From: an uncultured Verrucomicrobiota bacterium
GTDB lineage: Bacteria; Verrucomicrobiota; Verrucomicrobiia; Limisphaerales; UBA9464
NCBI GenBank assembly: GCA_903842505.1
Contig: CAIMMI010000078.1
Location: forward strand, 1 to 36,853
Direction of reading: 5' to 3'
Length of the DNA: 36,853 nucleotides
Shown here: positions 25,932-33,275 of the stretch, piece by piece
Position numbering within the stretch: position 1 is the stretch's first letter
How the letters are laid out: every line of letters starts with the position of its first letter
Program-made: the position numbers and the translations under genes
Notes under the pieces: generated by a model
What the model saw: only the letters and a program-made list of their open reading frames with translations
The model's database searches: none
Told to the model about the DNA's origin: nothing

Positions 25932-26786
25932 ATGGAAATACCCTATACATACAAACCGCGTCCGGACACAGGCCTGTACAATGCCAAGGTTGGCATTTGG
26001 TTGTTCCTCGCCTCCGAGATCATGCTGTTCGGGGCTTTGTTCTCATCGTACATCCTTCTCCGGGTCCAGGCACCGATGGGCGAGTGGCCCAAGGTGGCTG
26101 GTGCTTGGCCCCAAGGTCTCCTCAACATTCCGATCGGCACCTTCAATACCGCGGTGCTCATCACCTCGTCGGTGACTGTTGTCTTGGCCTGGGCGGCGCT
26201 TAAAATGAACAACTTCAAGGCCTTTCGAAGGTACATGGTTGTTACGTTGGTTTGTGCCTTCGGCTTCCTCGGGATCAAGTCCTATGAATACAACGAGAAG
26301 TTCACGCACTACGAACTTCGGTTGAAGAGCGGTGAGGCGATGACGGGGCACCTGGAGGTAAACGGCAAGCACCCGGGCTTTTGGGACTTTGGCTCGATCT
26401 ACAACCTGGCAAGGCTTGAGAAGGAAAAGGTCACCGAGATCAAGTTTACTGCGGACCCGGTCAAGCCGAAGTCGGGGGAAAAGCATGCTGATTCGGCTTC
26501 GCATGCGCACGAGGCGAAGACCTACGCTCTGGGTGACATTGCCAAGTTGGATGCGTTCGTTCTGAGGAACCATACCTTCTTCGCCATCTATTTTGTGATC
26601 ACCGCCCTCCACGGGTTGCATGTTTTGGGTGGAGCTTTGGTATTGGGCTATTTCGCCTTCCCCGGGTCTTCGATGTGGAAATCGAACCCGGAACAGTTCA
26701 CCAACCGCATCGAGGTAGCTGGCCTGTTCTGGCACTTTGTTGACTTGGTCTGGATCTTCCTCTTCCCAGTTGTTTACCTCCTCTGA
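25932..26786 (+). CDS. ctaE: Cytochrome c oxidase subunit III with hydrophilic insertion
   Basis: A 284-residue membrane subunit with the short five-helix form typical of bacterial A-type oxidases. Conserved parts are GIWLFLASEIMLFGALFSSY (21-40, with the buried Glu29), KSYEY (116-120), ALHGLHVLGG (225-234) and the C-terminal HFVDLVWIFLFPVVY. Between the helix ending near residue 118 and the next starting near 212 lies a hydrophilic stretch of about 90 residues. Most relatives have a loop of some 15 residues there. The insert includes a His-rich patch (HADSASHAHE, 185-194). It begins 26 nt after ctaD. The start has no clear ribosome binding site. Subunit III stabilises proton uptake and turnover in known oxidases. 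Confidence 0.93.
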   Translation: MEIPYTYKPRPDTGLYNAKVGIWLFLASEIMLFGALFSSYILLRVQAPMGEWPKVAGAWPQGLLNIPIGTFNTAVLITSSVTVVLAWAALKMNNFKAFRRYMVVTLVCAFGFLGIKSYEYNEKFTHYELRLKSGEAMTGHLEVNGKHPGFWDFGSIYNLARLEKEKVTEIKFTADPVKPKSGEKHADSASHAHEAKTYALGDIAKLDAFVLRNHTFFAIYFVITALHGLHVLGGALVLGYFAFPGSSMWKSNPEQFTNRIEVAGLFWHFVDLVWIFLFPVVYLL

Positions 26787-26796
26787 ATCTATAGTC

Positions 26797-27177
26797 ATGA
26801 GCGACCATACCCACGCAGCGGCCGGTTCTGATGCGGATTCAACGTCCGGATCACACGACCACCACGATATCGGGGCCCATATCAAGACGTACCTCATTGT
26901 TTTTGGGGCGCTTTTGGTTGGCACGCTTATCACGGTGGGAATGTACTTCGTGCACTTTGAAAGCATGGCCGTAACCATCGCAGTTGCCTTGTTCATTGCT
27001 TCGATCAAGGCGTTTTTGGTGGCAGGTTACTTCATGCACCTGCTCTCTGAGAAAAAGATGATCTACAGCCTTTTGGCCATTACGGTCGTTTTCTTCTTTG
27101 CCCTTGGGACACTCACGATCTGGAGCAGCAATGATCTGCCCAAGAACTCCGAGATGAAGACGATCTATGTCCCTTAA
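26797..27177 (+). CDS. Cytochrome c oxidase subunit IV, prokaryotic COX4 family
   Basis: A 126-residue protein with a His/Asp-rich N-terminus (HTHAAAGSDADS, HDHHD), then three hydrophobic segments: IKTYLIVFGALLVGTLITVGMYF, MAVTIAVALFIASIKAFLVAGYFMHL and a third near the end. The KAFLVAGYFMHL pattern with a following LSEKKM marks the prokaryotic COX4 (CtaF/CyoD-like) family, which stabilises subunits I and III. The open frame begins upstream at 26737, inside ctaE. The ATG at 26797, 10 nt after the ctaE stop, is the natural start. Its stop overlaps the start of the next small gene by 11 nt. Confidence 0.88.
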   Translation: MSDHTHAAAGSDADSTSGSHDHHDIGAHIKTYLIVFGALLVGTLITVGMYFVHFESMAVTIAVALFIASIKAFLVAGYFMHLLSEKKMIYSLLAITVVFFFALGTLTIWSSNDLPKNSEMKTIYVP

Positions 27178-27373
27178 AGCATTCCATCTGGTGTTTGTTG
27201 TGGCGTCAGTTGGGCTTTGCCTTCTGATGGCTGGGTGGTCTTGGGGCAACTATCGTTCGGGCGGTACATCAGGGGACTTGATGTGGACGGTAGGTTCGGC
27301 TTTTGGGGCCGTGATTCTTTTGGTCTATGGGCGGTACTTCTTGGTGAAGCTGCGAAACATCAGCTACTTGTGA
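27167..27373 (+). CDS. Small two-helix membrane protein in the oxidase operon
   Basis: A 68-residue protein with two hydrophobic segments (about residues 5-24 and 38-57), separated by a short loop with WGNYRSGGTSGDL, and a basic C-terminus. I do not recognise a family. Its frame overlaps the COX4 gene by 11 nt, and the next gene starts 1 nt after its stop, so it is tightly embedded in the oxidase operon and probably real. Likely roles are an accessory subunit or assembly factor, by position only. Confidence 0.7.
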   Translation: MSLKAFHLVFVVASVGLCLLMAGWSWGNYRSGGTSGDLMWTVGSAFGAVILLVYGRYFLVKLRNISYL

Positions 27374-27374
27374 A

Positions 27375-27629
27375 ATGAAGCCGATCATTCGGATCCTCTT
27401 GCTGGTGAGTATTCTGGCCTCTGGCCATCGTGCGTTGGCTTGCGCTTCCTGTTTCGGGAAGTCGGACTCTGCGATGGCGCAGGGTATGAATGCTGGCATC
27501 TACGTCCTTCTGGGCTTCGTGCTCTTGTTCTGGATCGCTTTTGGCAGTTTCTTCGTTTTTATCGTCCGCCGAGCGCGGCTAAGCGGGGAGACGGTCCCCG
27601 GAGATCAGGATGATCCTCAGCATAATTGA
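27375..27629 (+). CDS. Small exported membrane protein with CASCFG motif
   Basis: An 84-residue protein with a cleavable-looking signal (MKPIIRILLLVSILASGHRALA), then CASCFGKSDSAMAQGMN, a single hydrophobic helix (about residues 43-66) and a short charged tail. The two cysteines directly after the signal are spaced C-x2-C. They could bind a metal such as copper or form a disulfide, but there is no known family assignment I can give. Its position between subunits IV and II suggests a role in oxidase assembly. The start is 1 nt after the preceding stop. Confidence 0.72.
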   Translation: MKPIIRILLLVSILASGHRALACASCFGKSDSAMAQGMNAGIYVLLGFVLLFWIAFGSFFVFIVRRARLSGETVPGDQDDPQHN

Positions 27630-27650
27630 TACATTTTTATCGTTCTGAAC

Positions 27651-28433
27651 ATGACTCAAATCCTACAGAAGCTGGGAATGCCGGCGCCTGCATCCGCGCA
27701 CGCCCCGGGAATTGATGACTTCATCGGGTACGTTCACCTCCTGATGCTGATATTGTTCGTCGGGTGGCTCGGATACTACCTGCTCGCGCTGGTGCGCTTT
27801 CGGAAGTCGGCGAGTCCGAAGGCCGATTATACCGGAGTGAAGAGCAACATGTCCACGTACCTTGAGATTGGGGTTGCCGTCGTGGAGGCGGTTTTGTTGG
27901 TGGGTTTTGCCGTACCCCTGTGGGCTAGAGCCGTGGAAGATTTCCCTGTGGTCAAAGGGGACCCGAAGACAGACCCCATTGAGGTGCAGATCATCGGGCA
28001 ACAGTTCAAATGGAGCGGACACTACGCAGGTCCGGATAACAAGTGGGGTAAGCAGGAGGTTGCGAGTGCATCGGCCACGAATCCGTTCGGCTTGGTTGCC
28101 GACGATGCTGCAGGCAAGGACGATGTGGTGTGCGCATTGGGTGAACCATTCAAGCTTCCTGTTGGCCGGGCGGTCATTTGCCGGATTTCGAGCATGGATG
28201 TAATCCATAGCTTCAAGATTCCCAGCATGCGCGTTACTCAGGACGCCATTCCTGGAATGACAATTCCCGCTCACTTCATTCCGACCAAGACGGGCAAGTA
28301 CTCCATCACGTGTGCTCAGCTCTGTGGGAGCGGTCATTCTGTAATGAGGGGGGATTTTGAGGTTGTTACCGCGGCTGAATATGAAGCCTGGTACGCCGAG
28401 AAGGCGAAATCGGGTGCCGGTGGGTTTGAATAG
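27651..28433 (+). CDS. ctaC: Cytochrome c oxidase subunit II (CuA)
   Basis: Accepts electrons from a cytochrome c or cupredoxin through the binuclear CuA site and passes them to heme a. The 260-residue protein has two membrane helices (about 27-48 and 73-93) and a periplasmic cupredoxin domain. CuA ligands are His186, Cys221, Cys225, His229 and Met232, in CAQLCGSGHSVM. The residue between the cysteines that usually is Glu is Gln223. Only its backbone carbonyl binds copper, so the site can still form. No cytochrome c domain is fused at the C-terminus, so a separate electron donor is needed. Unusually for cox operons, the gene follows those for subunits I, III and IV. Confidence 0.95.
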   Translation: MTQILQKLGMPAPASAHAPGIDDFIGYVHLLMLILFVGWLGYYLLALVRFRKSASPKADYTGVKSNMSTYLEIGVAVVEAVLLVGFAVPLWARAVEDFPVVKGDPKTDPIEVQIIGQQFKWSGHYAGPDNKWGKQEVASASATNPFGLVADDAAGKDDVVCALGEPFKLPVGRAVICRISSMDVIHSFKIPSMRVTQDAIPGMTIPAHFIPTKTGKYSITCAQLCGSGHSVMRGDFEVVTAAEYEAWYAEKAKSGAGGFE

Positions 28434-28454
28434 TGGGTTCGCGCATCATTATGG

Positions 28455-28493
28455 ACCGGCCGCTGGCCTGAGCCGGCGGCCGGTTTTGTTTTT
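28455..28493 (+). terminator. Intrinsic terminator between ctaC and the Sco gene
   Basis: ACCGGCCGC at 28455-28463 pairs perfectly with GCGGCCGGT at 28476-28484, followed by TTTTGTTTTT through 28493. This is a textbook rho-independent terminator shape. It ends three bases before the ATG of the Sco gene, so it terminates or attenuates expression of the two downstream assembly genes. Confidence 0.85.
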
Positions 28494-28496
28494 ACC

Positions 28497-29126
28497 ATGA
28501 GGATGATTCGATGGCAGAATCTGGCGTGGGTCGCCTTGGCCAGTATCATGGTGCTGGTCGTTCTGGTTTATGTGCGCGAGTTGCGTCGCCGGGAAGTAAA
28601 CCTGCCCGTTCTCGCTCCAGGTGGGATGTTCGAATTGACCAACCAGTTTGGGATTCGAGTTCGAAATTCTGACTTGGAAGGATACGTCGTGGTTGTTGAC
28701 GTCATTTTTTCCCGTTGTCCTGGCCAGTGTCATCGATTGAGCCAACAGATGCGGCGTCTTCAACAATCGGTTCGGCCGGGCATGCCGGTCCGGTTCGTGT
28801 CGCTCACAGCAGATCCGGATTATGATACCGCTGGCGTCTTGAGCCGGTATGCCGAGCGGTACGGAGCGGATGGAGCCTCATGGTGGTTTCTGACTGGGGC
28901 GAAGGCGGAGATCTATCGGTGGGCTCAATCCGATTTGAAGTTCTCGGTGTTGGAGAATGATCCATCGAAGATCAAAGGGTTGGAGGATCTGTTCATCCAT
29001 TCCGCCTCTTTCGCCATTCTGGATCGAAGGGGGCGATTGCGTGCGATGATTCAAGCCGAGGACCCAGACTCAAATGAGCGTCTGTTGGGTTGCGTTAAAA
29101 TGCTAAGCGAGGAGAGTGTCAAATGA
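28497..29126 (+). CDS. Sco1/SenC/PrrC family copper chaperone
   Basis: A 209-residue membrane-anchored thioredoxin-fold protein that delivers copper to the CuA site of subunit II. One hydrophobic segment lies at about residues 8-26. The copper-binding set is complete: Cys74 and Cys78 in CPGQC, and His168 in FIHSASF. The ATG used here is only three bases past the terminator T-run. A second ATG at 28503 has GAGG just upstream, so the true start could be two codons later. Its stop overlaps the next gene by 4 nt. Expression would depend on read-through of the terminator at 28455-28493. Confidence 0.93.
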   Translation: MRMIRWQNLAWVALASIMVLVVLVYVRELRRREVNLPVLAPGGMFELTNQFGIRVRNSDLEGYVVVVDVIFSRCPGQCHRLSQQMRRLQQSVRPGMPVRFVSLTADPDYDTAGVLSRYAERYGADGASWWFLTGAKAEIYRWAQSDLKFSVLENDPSKIKGLEDLFIHSASFAILDRRGRLRAMIQAEDPDSNERLLGCVKMLSEESVK

Positions 29127-29551
29127 GTCTGAGCAATCTTCCATTGATCAATGCTGGCCTTAACGCCACGTCGGGGGTGCTTCTGGTGGTCGGCTTGATC
29201 TTGATCCGACTTGGGCGTCGCGACGCACACCGGCGTTGCATGCTCTTGGCGTTCGGCGTTTCCTGTCTTTTTCTTGTTCTGTACCTTGTGCACAAGTTTT
29301 GGGTGCTCAAGGGAGTACATACCGCGTTTCCCGGTCCGGCTTATTGGCGCGGATGGTATCTGGGCATGTTGGTCAGTCACATTGTCCTGGCAATTGCGGT
29401 GGTTCCTTTGGCCCTCGTCAGCATCCATCGCGGTCTTAGCGAGCGGTTTGACGCCCACCGGAGGGTGGCGCGTTGGGCTTGGCCCATTTGGATGTACGTG
29501 AGTGTGACCGGCGTTCTGGTATATCTGGCTTTGTACGTGATTTGGGCGTGA
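29123..29551 (+). CDS. DUF420 membrane protein (CtaM/YozB-like oxidase assembly factor)
   Basis: A 142-residue integral membrane protein with four helices. The pattern LPLINAGLNATSGVLLVVG, the DAHRRCML loop, LVHKFW and a FDAHRRVARWAWPIWMYVSVTG stretch near the end identify the DUF420 family. The Gram-positive members CtaM/YozB are needed for cytochrome aa3 maturation. The gene is translationally coupled to the Sco gene by an ATGA overlap, consistent with such a role here. It is the last gene of the oxidase cluster, and no convincing terminator follows. Confidence 0.9.
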   Translation: MSLSNLPLINAGLNATSGVLLVVGLILIRLGRRDAHRRCMLLAFGVSCLFLVLYLVHKFWVLKGVHTAFPGPAYWRGWYLGMLVSHIVLAIAVVPLALVSIHRGLSERFDAHRRVARWAWPIWMYVSVTGVLVYLALYVIWA

Positions 29552-30172
29552 GGTCGCAGGAAGCGATCCCTCAGGTGCCTATTAGGAAGGATCCAGCTCG
29601 GTTGATTGAGTTGGTCCCCGCCGCAAGTTTTCAGTCTAAAACCTGCAGTTCATTCAACCGCAGATGTTGCCGATTGCGCAGATGGAGGGGCTGCACCACC
29701 CAATCCGTGCTGGGTTTGGGCGTCACCTCGAAGGTGCGCGGGCGTTTCCCTTCAAGTCCCTGTCTATCTGCGTCGTTGGCGTTATCGGCGGTATCAACAG
29801 CCTTTTCCAGGTTCAGCATCAGGTGTCTGCCCAATGGATCGGAGCCTTAACAATCGATTCCGACATAAGCTCCGTGAGCAGCCGGGGTGGAGCGTCCGGA
29901 TTGACGGAGTAGACGAGTGTCAGCGCGACGCGGGATCTTCGACCCGCTCTCCGTTGGGCTGCGATTGAGGGGGTTCGAGAGGGGGAGTTTCCTGTCAGCG
30001 GTGCAACTTGCCTGATTCCGTGGGATGGCCCCCTTGGTCGGGGCTTTGGCAAAGCCGCGATGCGAGGACAAGGGGTTCAGAATGAGGCGCAGCTGAGTAG
30101 GGTCGGCAAGGCTTGAGGGAATCTGGCGGGTCGGTCCGAGCGAATCGGAGCCCACGATGGCTTCCAGTATAC
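29552..30172. other. 620-base intergenic region without a supported gene
   Basis: Several short open frames cross this stretch on both strands, but none has a recognisable domain, a ribosome binding site or consistent composition. Region contents: an inverted-repeat pair at 29654-29798 annotated separately, a small hairpin at about 29935-29952 (GCGGG, eight-base loop, CCCGC), and another at about 30040-30060 (GGCTTT, GGC, AAAGCC). None has a T-run. The mixed, partly AT-rich composition suggests intergenic or decayed sequence. Confidence 0.5.
29654..29798. repeat. Inverted-repeat element with CCGCAGAT-type arms
   Basis: The left arm (29654-29685, starting TCAACCGCAGATG and ending GCGCAGATGG) and the right arm (29763-29798, containing TATCTGCGTCG and ATCGGCGGTATCAAC) are imperfect reverse complements. 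About 80 bases lie between them. Arms built from repeated CAGAT words resemble small dispersed, non-autonomous intergenic repeats. Only one copy is visible in this window, so dispersion is unproven. Confidence 0.5.
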
Positions 30173-30204
30173 AAAAAAGGGGGACGCAATAATGCGCCCC
30201 CCTT
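30173..30204 (-). terminator. Intrinsic terminator of the PEP-CTERM gene
   Basis: Read on the minus strand, AAGGGGGGCGCA, loop TTAT, TGCGTCCCCCTT forms a twelve-pair stem with one G-U pair, followed by six T residues in all (complement of 30173-30178). It starts 27 bases after the stop of the PEP-CTERM gene. It is a canonical rho-independent terminator. Confidence 0.88.
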
Positions 30205-30230
30205 GGAAGACGAGTTGAAACAGCCAGATC

Positions 30231-30875
30231 TTACTTGCGGCGGAGGGCAACCAAGATCATGCCGACGCCGGCAGCCATCATCGCCACCGTGCTCGGCTCA
30301 GGAACGGCCGTCACCGTTGCAATGAAATTGGCGCTGGGACCATTGATCGCCTTCAGAGCCCAATCGTTCGCGCCAGGACCGGTCTTCTCCCAAAAGTCAC
30401 TGGCACTGAGGCCGATCACAGGGTTGCCGCCCGGAGCGATCAAGCCTGCGGTGTTGCCGGGGAGCAGTCCGGAGAACTTGACCGTGTAGGTCAACCGATC
30501 CGGGATCAGGTTGGCCAGATTGGTGGGATCGTTGCCGAAGTCGATGCTGACGACGCCGCCGCCGTTCTGGATATCGAGGACGGTCTCGTAGAGGACTCCA
30601 CCCGGCGAGGCCGCGCCGCCGATGACAGGTCCGGTCTGGTCGTAGATCCGGAAAGTCAGTCCGCCGGAGAGTGCGTAGTTGGCAGCGTACTCAAACGAGA
30701 AACCCGAAATGACCCGCTCCCAGCCTTGCAGCAGGATTTCGTCGCCGTACTCGGATCCGCTCGTGTAGCTGAAGTTACCGGATCCGCTGTGCTGATAGAC
30801 CGTTGCTGCCGATGCAGACGTGGCTGTGGCGACCAAGGCCAACAACCCCACGATTTTGAATGCTCCAGAAGCCAT
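30231..30875 (-). CDS. PEP-CTERM sorting-domain exported protein
   Basis: A 214-residue secreted protein. The N-terminus has a signal peptide ending near Ala24 (ATSASAATVY). The C-terminus is a complete PEP-CTERM signal: VPEPST at 191-196, a hydrophobic segment to about 210, and the basic tail RRK. In known systems this tail is cut by an exosortase and marks cell-surface or exopolysaccharide-associated proteins. The body is Gly/Ser-rich with beta-sandwich character and has no domain I can name. I chose the ATG at 30875, preceded by GGAAG about nine bases upstream; the TTG at 30890 further upstream lies inside that signal. No exosortase gene is in the window. It is monocistronic with its own terminator. 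Confidence 0.88.
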   Translation of the reverse strand: MASGAFKIVGLLALVATATSASAATVYQHSGSGNFSYTSGSEYGDEILLQGWERVISGFSFEYAANYALSGGLTFRIYDQTGPVIGGAASPGGVLYETVLDIQNGGGVVSIDFGNDPTNLANLIPDRLTYTVKFSGLLPGNTAGLIAPGGNPVIGLSASDFWEKTGPGANDWALKAINGPSANFIATVTAVPEPSTVAMMAAGVGMILVALRRK

Positions 30876-31015
30876 AAATTCGTCTTCCAAAAAGGGTTAG
30901 CGCTATTTCAACAATCCCGCTATTCGAGATCGGGCCTATTTAGCCTGCGGGACTGGGTTTCGGTCAAGGTGAATTTCCCGGCTGTTGCGGTGGAGTTGTC
31001 GATCGATTCGGTGGT

Positions 31016-32269
31016 TCAGGGTTGGGTCCATTGGTTCCAGTATTCGGTAAACTTCTCGGCACGTCGGGCCAGTCCTACAGAGTCCTGTTCCGCCCACCAG
31101 ACCTCGCACAATCCATGAGAAAAGCGGGTTTCCCAGGGTAGGTGGTAGGCTCCGGCCTCGGTCCATAGCAGTACATCTCCCACCTTGAGGTTGTTGGGAA
31201 GTTCGACGCGCCCCAACTGATCGAAGGCCATGCAGGTTGGACCGTGGACGGTGACCGGGGAGGTGGCTGAACGGGATCGACGAAGCGGGATGAGATCGTG
31301 GGATTCCCAGAGTGAGACGAGGGCGTGCAGGGTTCGCCCCCCATCGCATATGGCGCTTCGGCCCTTGTCGTGGGACTTGAGGTCCAGAACGCGGATCGCC
31401 AGGACGCCAGCGCCGGCCGAGAGATGCCGGCCGTGTTCGAGCCAGAGTTGCCGACATCCAGTGAACTGTCGCAGGGCGGCCTTGAGGTGAGCGGCGTAGG
31501 ATCGGAGGTCGTTGTCATAGGAGGCGGTGAGAGACCCTCCGCCTCGGTTCCGAGTATGGAATGCGGGTAGGCCGCCACCGGCATCGAGGATCTCGGGTTG
31601 CCAAGCGGATTGGGCGCACACCTCGTGGACAAAGGACAATGCGCGGGACCAGAACGACGGGTCCGGAAGGTTGGTCCGGATGTGGGTGTGTGCGCAGCTT
31701 GGTTCCAGGCTGTGTTTGCGCAACAACTGGACCGCTTCTTTGAGCTCCGTTCGGCCGAGCCCGAACTGCGCGGGGCAGCCTGGGTTCTCGGAATCGACTT
31801 CCTCGGGTGTCCGGATTCGGAGACCGACCTTCCATCCGTCCCGTTTGGCGATGGGGAGGAGTGCGCGGATTTCGTTCAGCGAGTCGAAATTGACGCGAAG
31901 CCCCGGGACCGAAAATTGGGGAAGCCATCGCTGCTTGGCGGGGCCGTTGACCAAGAGGCGGTCTACCGGGCAGTTTTCGTGGAGGGCGGCCCGGAGTTCG
32001 AATTCGCTGACCACCTCGACGGGTCGGCCCAAATGGATCCACCGGGAGAGGAGAGCCCTCAGAGGCTGGGTCTTGAGCGACAGGAAGCACGAAGTGGGGA
32101 GCCCGAAATCGAGCGACTCGAGGGCCGAGGCCCGCTCCAGGACAGGTTCGGGTGAGAAAACGTAGAAGGGCGTTGTGCCTCCGGCCTGTAGGACCTTCCG
32201 CACTTGTTGCCGCCAATGTTCCTGTTTGGCGGTGCGATCGATGGCGATTCCGCGCGGCTTGGGCTTCAT
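31016..32269 (-). CDS. PLP-dependent decarboxylase, fold type III (Orn/DAP/Arg decarboxylase group 2)
   Basis: A 417-residue enzyme with an alanine-racemase-like barrel followed by a beta domain. PLP Lys66 sits in FLSLKTQ. Further marks are HTH at 194-196, the phosphate-binding GGG at 231-233, EHGR at 278-281, Cys346 and Asp350 in GPTCMAFDQL, and Tyr375 in AGAYHLP. The lysine motif differs from the usual Y-x-x-K-A-N, so the substrate may be unusual. Candidates include amino acids such as ornithine, diaminopimelate or carboxynorspermidine; I cannot choose. The ATG at 32269 overlaps the stop of the radical SAM gene by 4 nt (ATGA), so the two are translationally coupled. The longer frame to 32356 would overlap that gene by about 90 nt and is not used. 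Confidence 0.88.
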   Translation of the reverse strand: MKPKPRGIAIDRTAKQEHWRQQVRKVLQAGGTTPFYVFSPEPVLERASALESLDFGLPTSCFLSLKTQPLRALLSRWIHLGRPVEVVSEFELRAALHENCPVDRLLVNGPAKQRWLPQFSVPGLRVNFDSLNEIRALLPIAKRDGWKVGLRIRTPEEVDSENPGCPAQFGLGRTELKEAVQLLRKHSLEPSCAHTHIRTNLPDPSFWSRALSFVHEVCAQSAWQPEILDAGGGLPAFHTRNRGGGSLTASYDNDLRSYAAHLKAALRQFTGCRQLWLEHGRHLSAGAGVLAIRVLDLKSHDKGRSAICDGGRTLHALVSLWESHDLIPLRRSRSATSPVTVHGPTCMAFDQLGRVELPNNLKVGDVLLWTEAGAYHLPWETRFSHGLCEVWWAEQDSVGLARRAEKFTEYWNQWTQP

Positions 32270-33162
32270 GCGAAGGTGGCAACCGGCAGTCCGGTTCTCT
32301 GGCGGATCTTCTCGGCGATGGATTCGAGGATCGGGCCTTCCAAGCGGGTAGCCCACTTTTCCGGCGTGGGACGGGCGACCGTATAGAGGTGGACTTCCTG
32401 GATTTTTCCGCCGGCTTCCGTGATGCCGGTCAGTCGGTCGCAGTACGCGCCGAGTTCGGTATCGGGCATGATGCCGCCGTAGAGGCGCAGGAACAGGGAC
32501 TGGATGACGATCGGGCGTTCCTGGGCGGTGAGGGTCAGGTTGGCGACAATCCGTTCAAAGCGGATGGCGCTTCGGTTGACCTGTGCGAAGTACTCTGCCG
32601 TTCCGGCATCCAGTTTGGCCCAGATTTCGCCGTTGTTCCGGTCCATGATCTCCAGTCCGCGCCGGACCGACTGCTTGTCGAGTCCAGCGGCGTCCGTGAT
32701 CAGCACGAGTTTCGTTGCGTCCAGATGGTGGGCGCGTCGGATGTCAGCGGCCATTTGGGCGCATTCGTCAAAGTTGTGGACCATGGTGGGTTCACCGTCA
32801 CCGCTGAATGCGATGTCGCGGATCTCGCGGGTCAGGGAGCCGGTTTCGGAGAACTTTGGATCGCGGGCAAGTTCTCCGGACGAGGCAATGGCGATCAAGG
32901 CAGCCAATTCGGCACGCACCTGAAGCAGGTTGACGGTGCGGGTGAGCGGGGGTGTCTTGCGATCGACCTCGCAGTAGACACAGTCAAAGTTGCAGACCTT
33001 GTCCGGGTTCAGGTTGATCCCGATGGACAAACCCCGGGAGCGCCGGGAGACGACCGGATAGACGTAGGTGAAGTCTGAGTAGGACCTGGAGTGGTCCAGC
33101 ACGCTTCGCCAGTGGCTCTCGATGGGCAGTTCGCTCACGGGACCATCGTAAGGCACACGCAT
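32266..33162 (-). CDS. Radical SAM protein, COG0731-like
   Basis: A 298-residue radical SAM enzyme. The [4Fe-4S] cysteines are Cys57, Cys61 and Cys64, in CNFDCVYC (C-x3-C-x2-C). The pattern AFSGDGEPTMVHNF, the counterpart of SGEGEPT, matches the COG0731 Fe-S oxidoreductase group related to TYW1. It has no recognisable extra Fe-S or substrate domain. The reaction is unknown. It is coupled to the PLP decarboxylase by a 4-nt overlap. The pair is divergent from the UbiD-type gene. The ATG at 33162 has no strong ribosome binding site. Alternative functions such as a tRNA-modifying or anaerobic-type enzyme cannot be ruled out. Confidence 0.88.
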   Translation of the reverse strand: MRVPYDGPVSELPIESHWRSVLDHSRSYSDFTYVYPVVSRRSRGLSIGINLNPDKVCNFDCVYCEVDRKTPPLTRTVNLLQVRAELAALIAIASSGELARDPKFSETGSLTREIRDIAFSGDGEPTMVHNFDECAQMAADIRRAHHLDATKLVLITDAAGLDKQSVRRGLEIMDRNNGEIWAKLDAGTAEYFAQVNRSAIRFERIVANLTLTAQERPIVIQSLFLRLYGGIMPDTELGAYCDRLTGITEAGGKIQEVHLYTVARPTPEKWATRLEGPILESIAEKIRQRTGLPVATFA

Positions 33163-33275
33163 GGAAATGGCGAGTCGGTGGACGTGGATGCTGTCCGGAG
33201 GGCTGCAGGTGGTCCGGGTAGTGGCGTCGTCCGCTCAGAATTGGCGCTATCCCGCGTCGATGGTAGCCTGCGCGC

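Noticed and set aside
29473-29850. Short open frames after the DUF420 gene, including one at 29631-29834 on the minus strand
   Set aside because: They overlap the DUF420 gene or the repeat arms, and have repeat-like translation and no domain.
30876-30890. TTG start for the PEP-CTERM gene
   Set aside because: It would add five charged residues before the signal peptide and overlap the GGAAG ribosome binding site of the ATG at 30875.
32270-32356. Longer N-terminus for the PLP decarboxylase
   Set aside because: It lies wholly within the radical SAM gene and lacks family similarity, whereas the ATG at 32269 gives the common 4-nt overlap.
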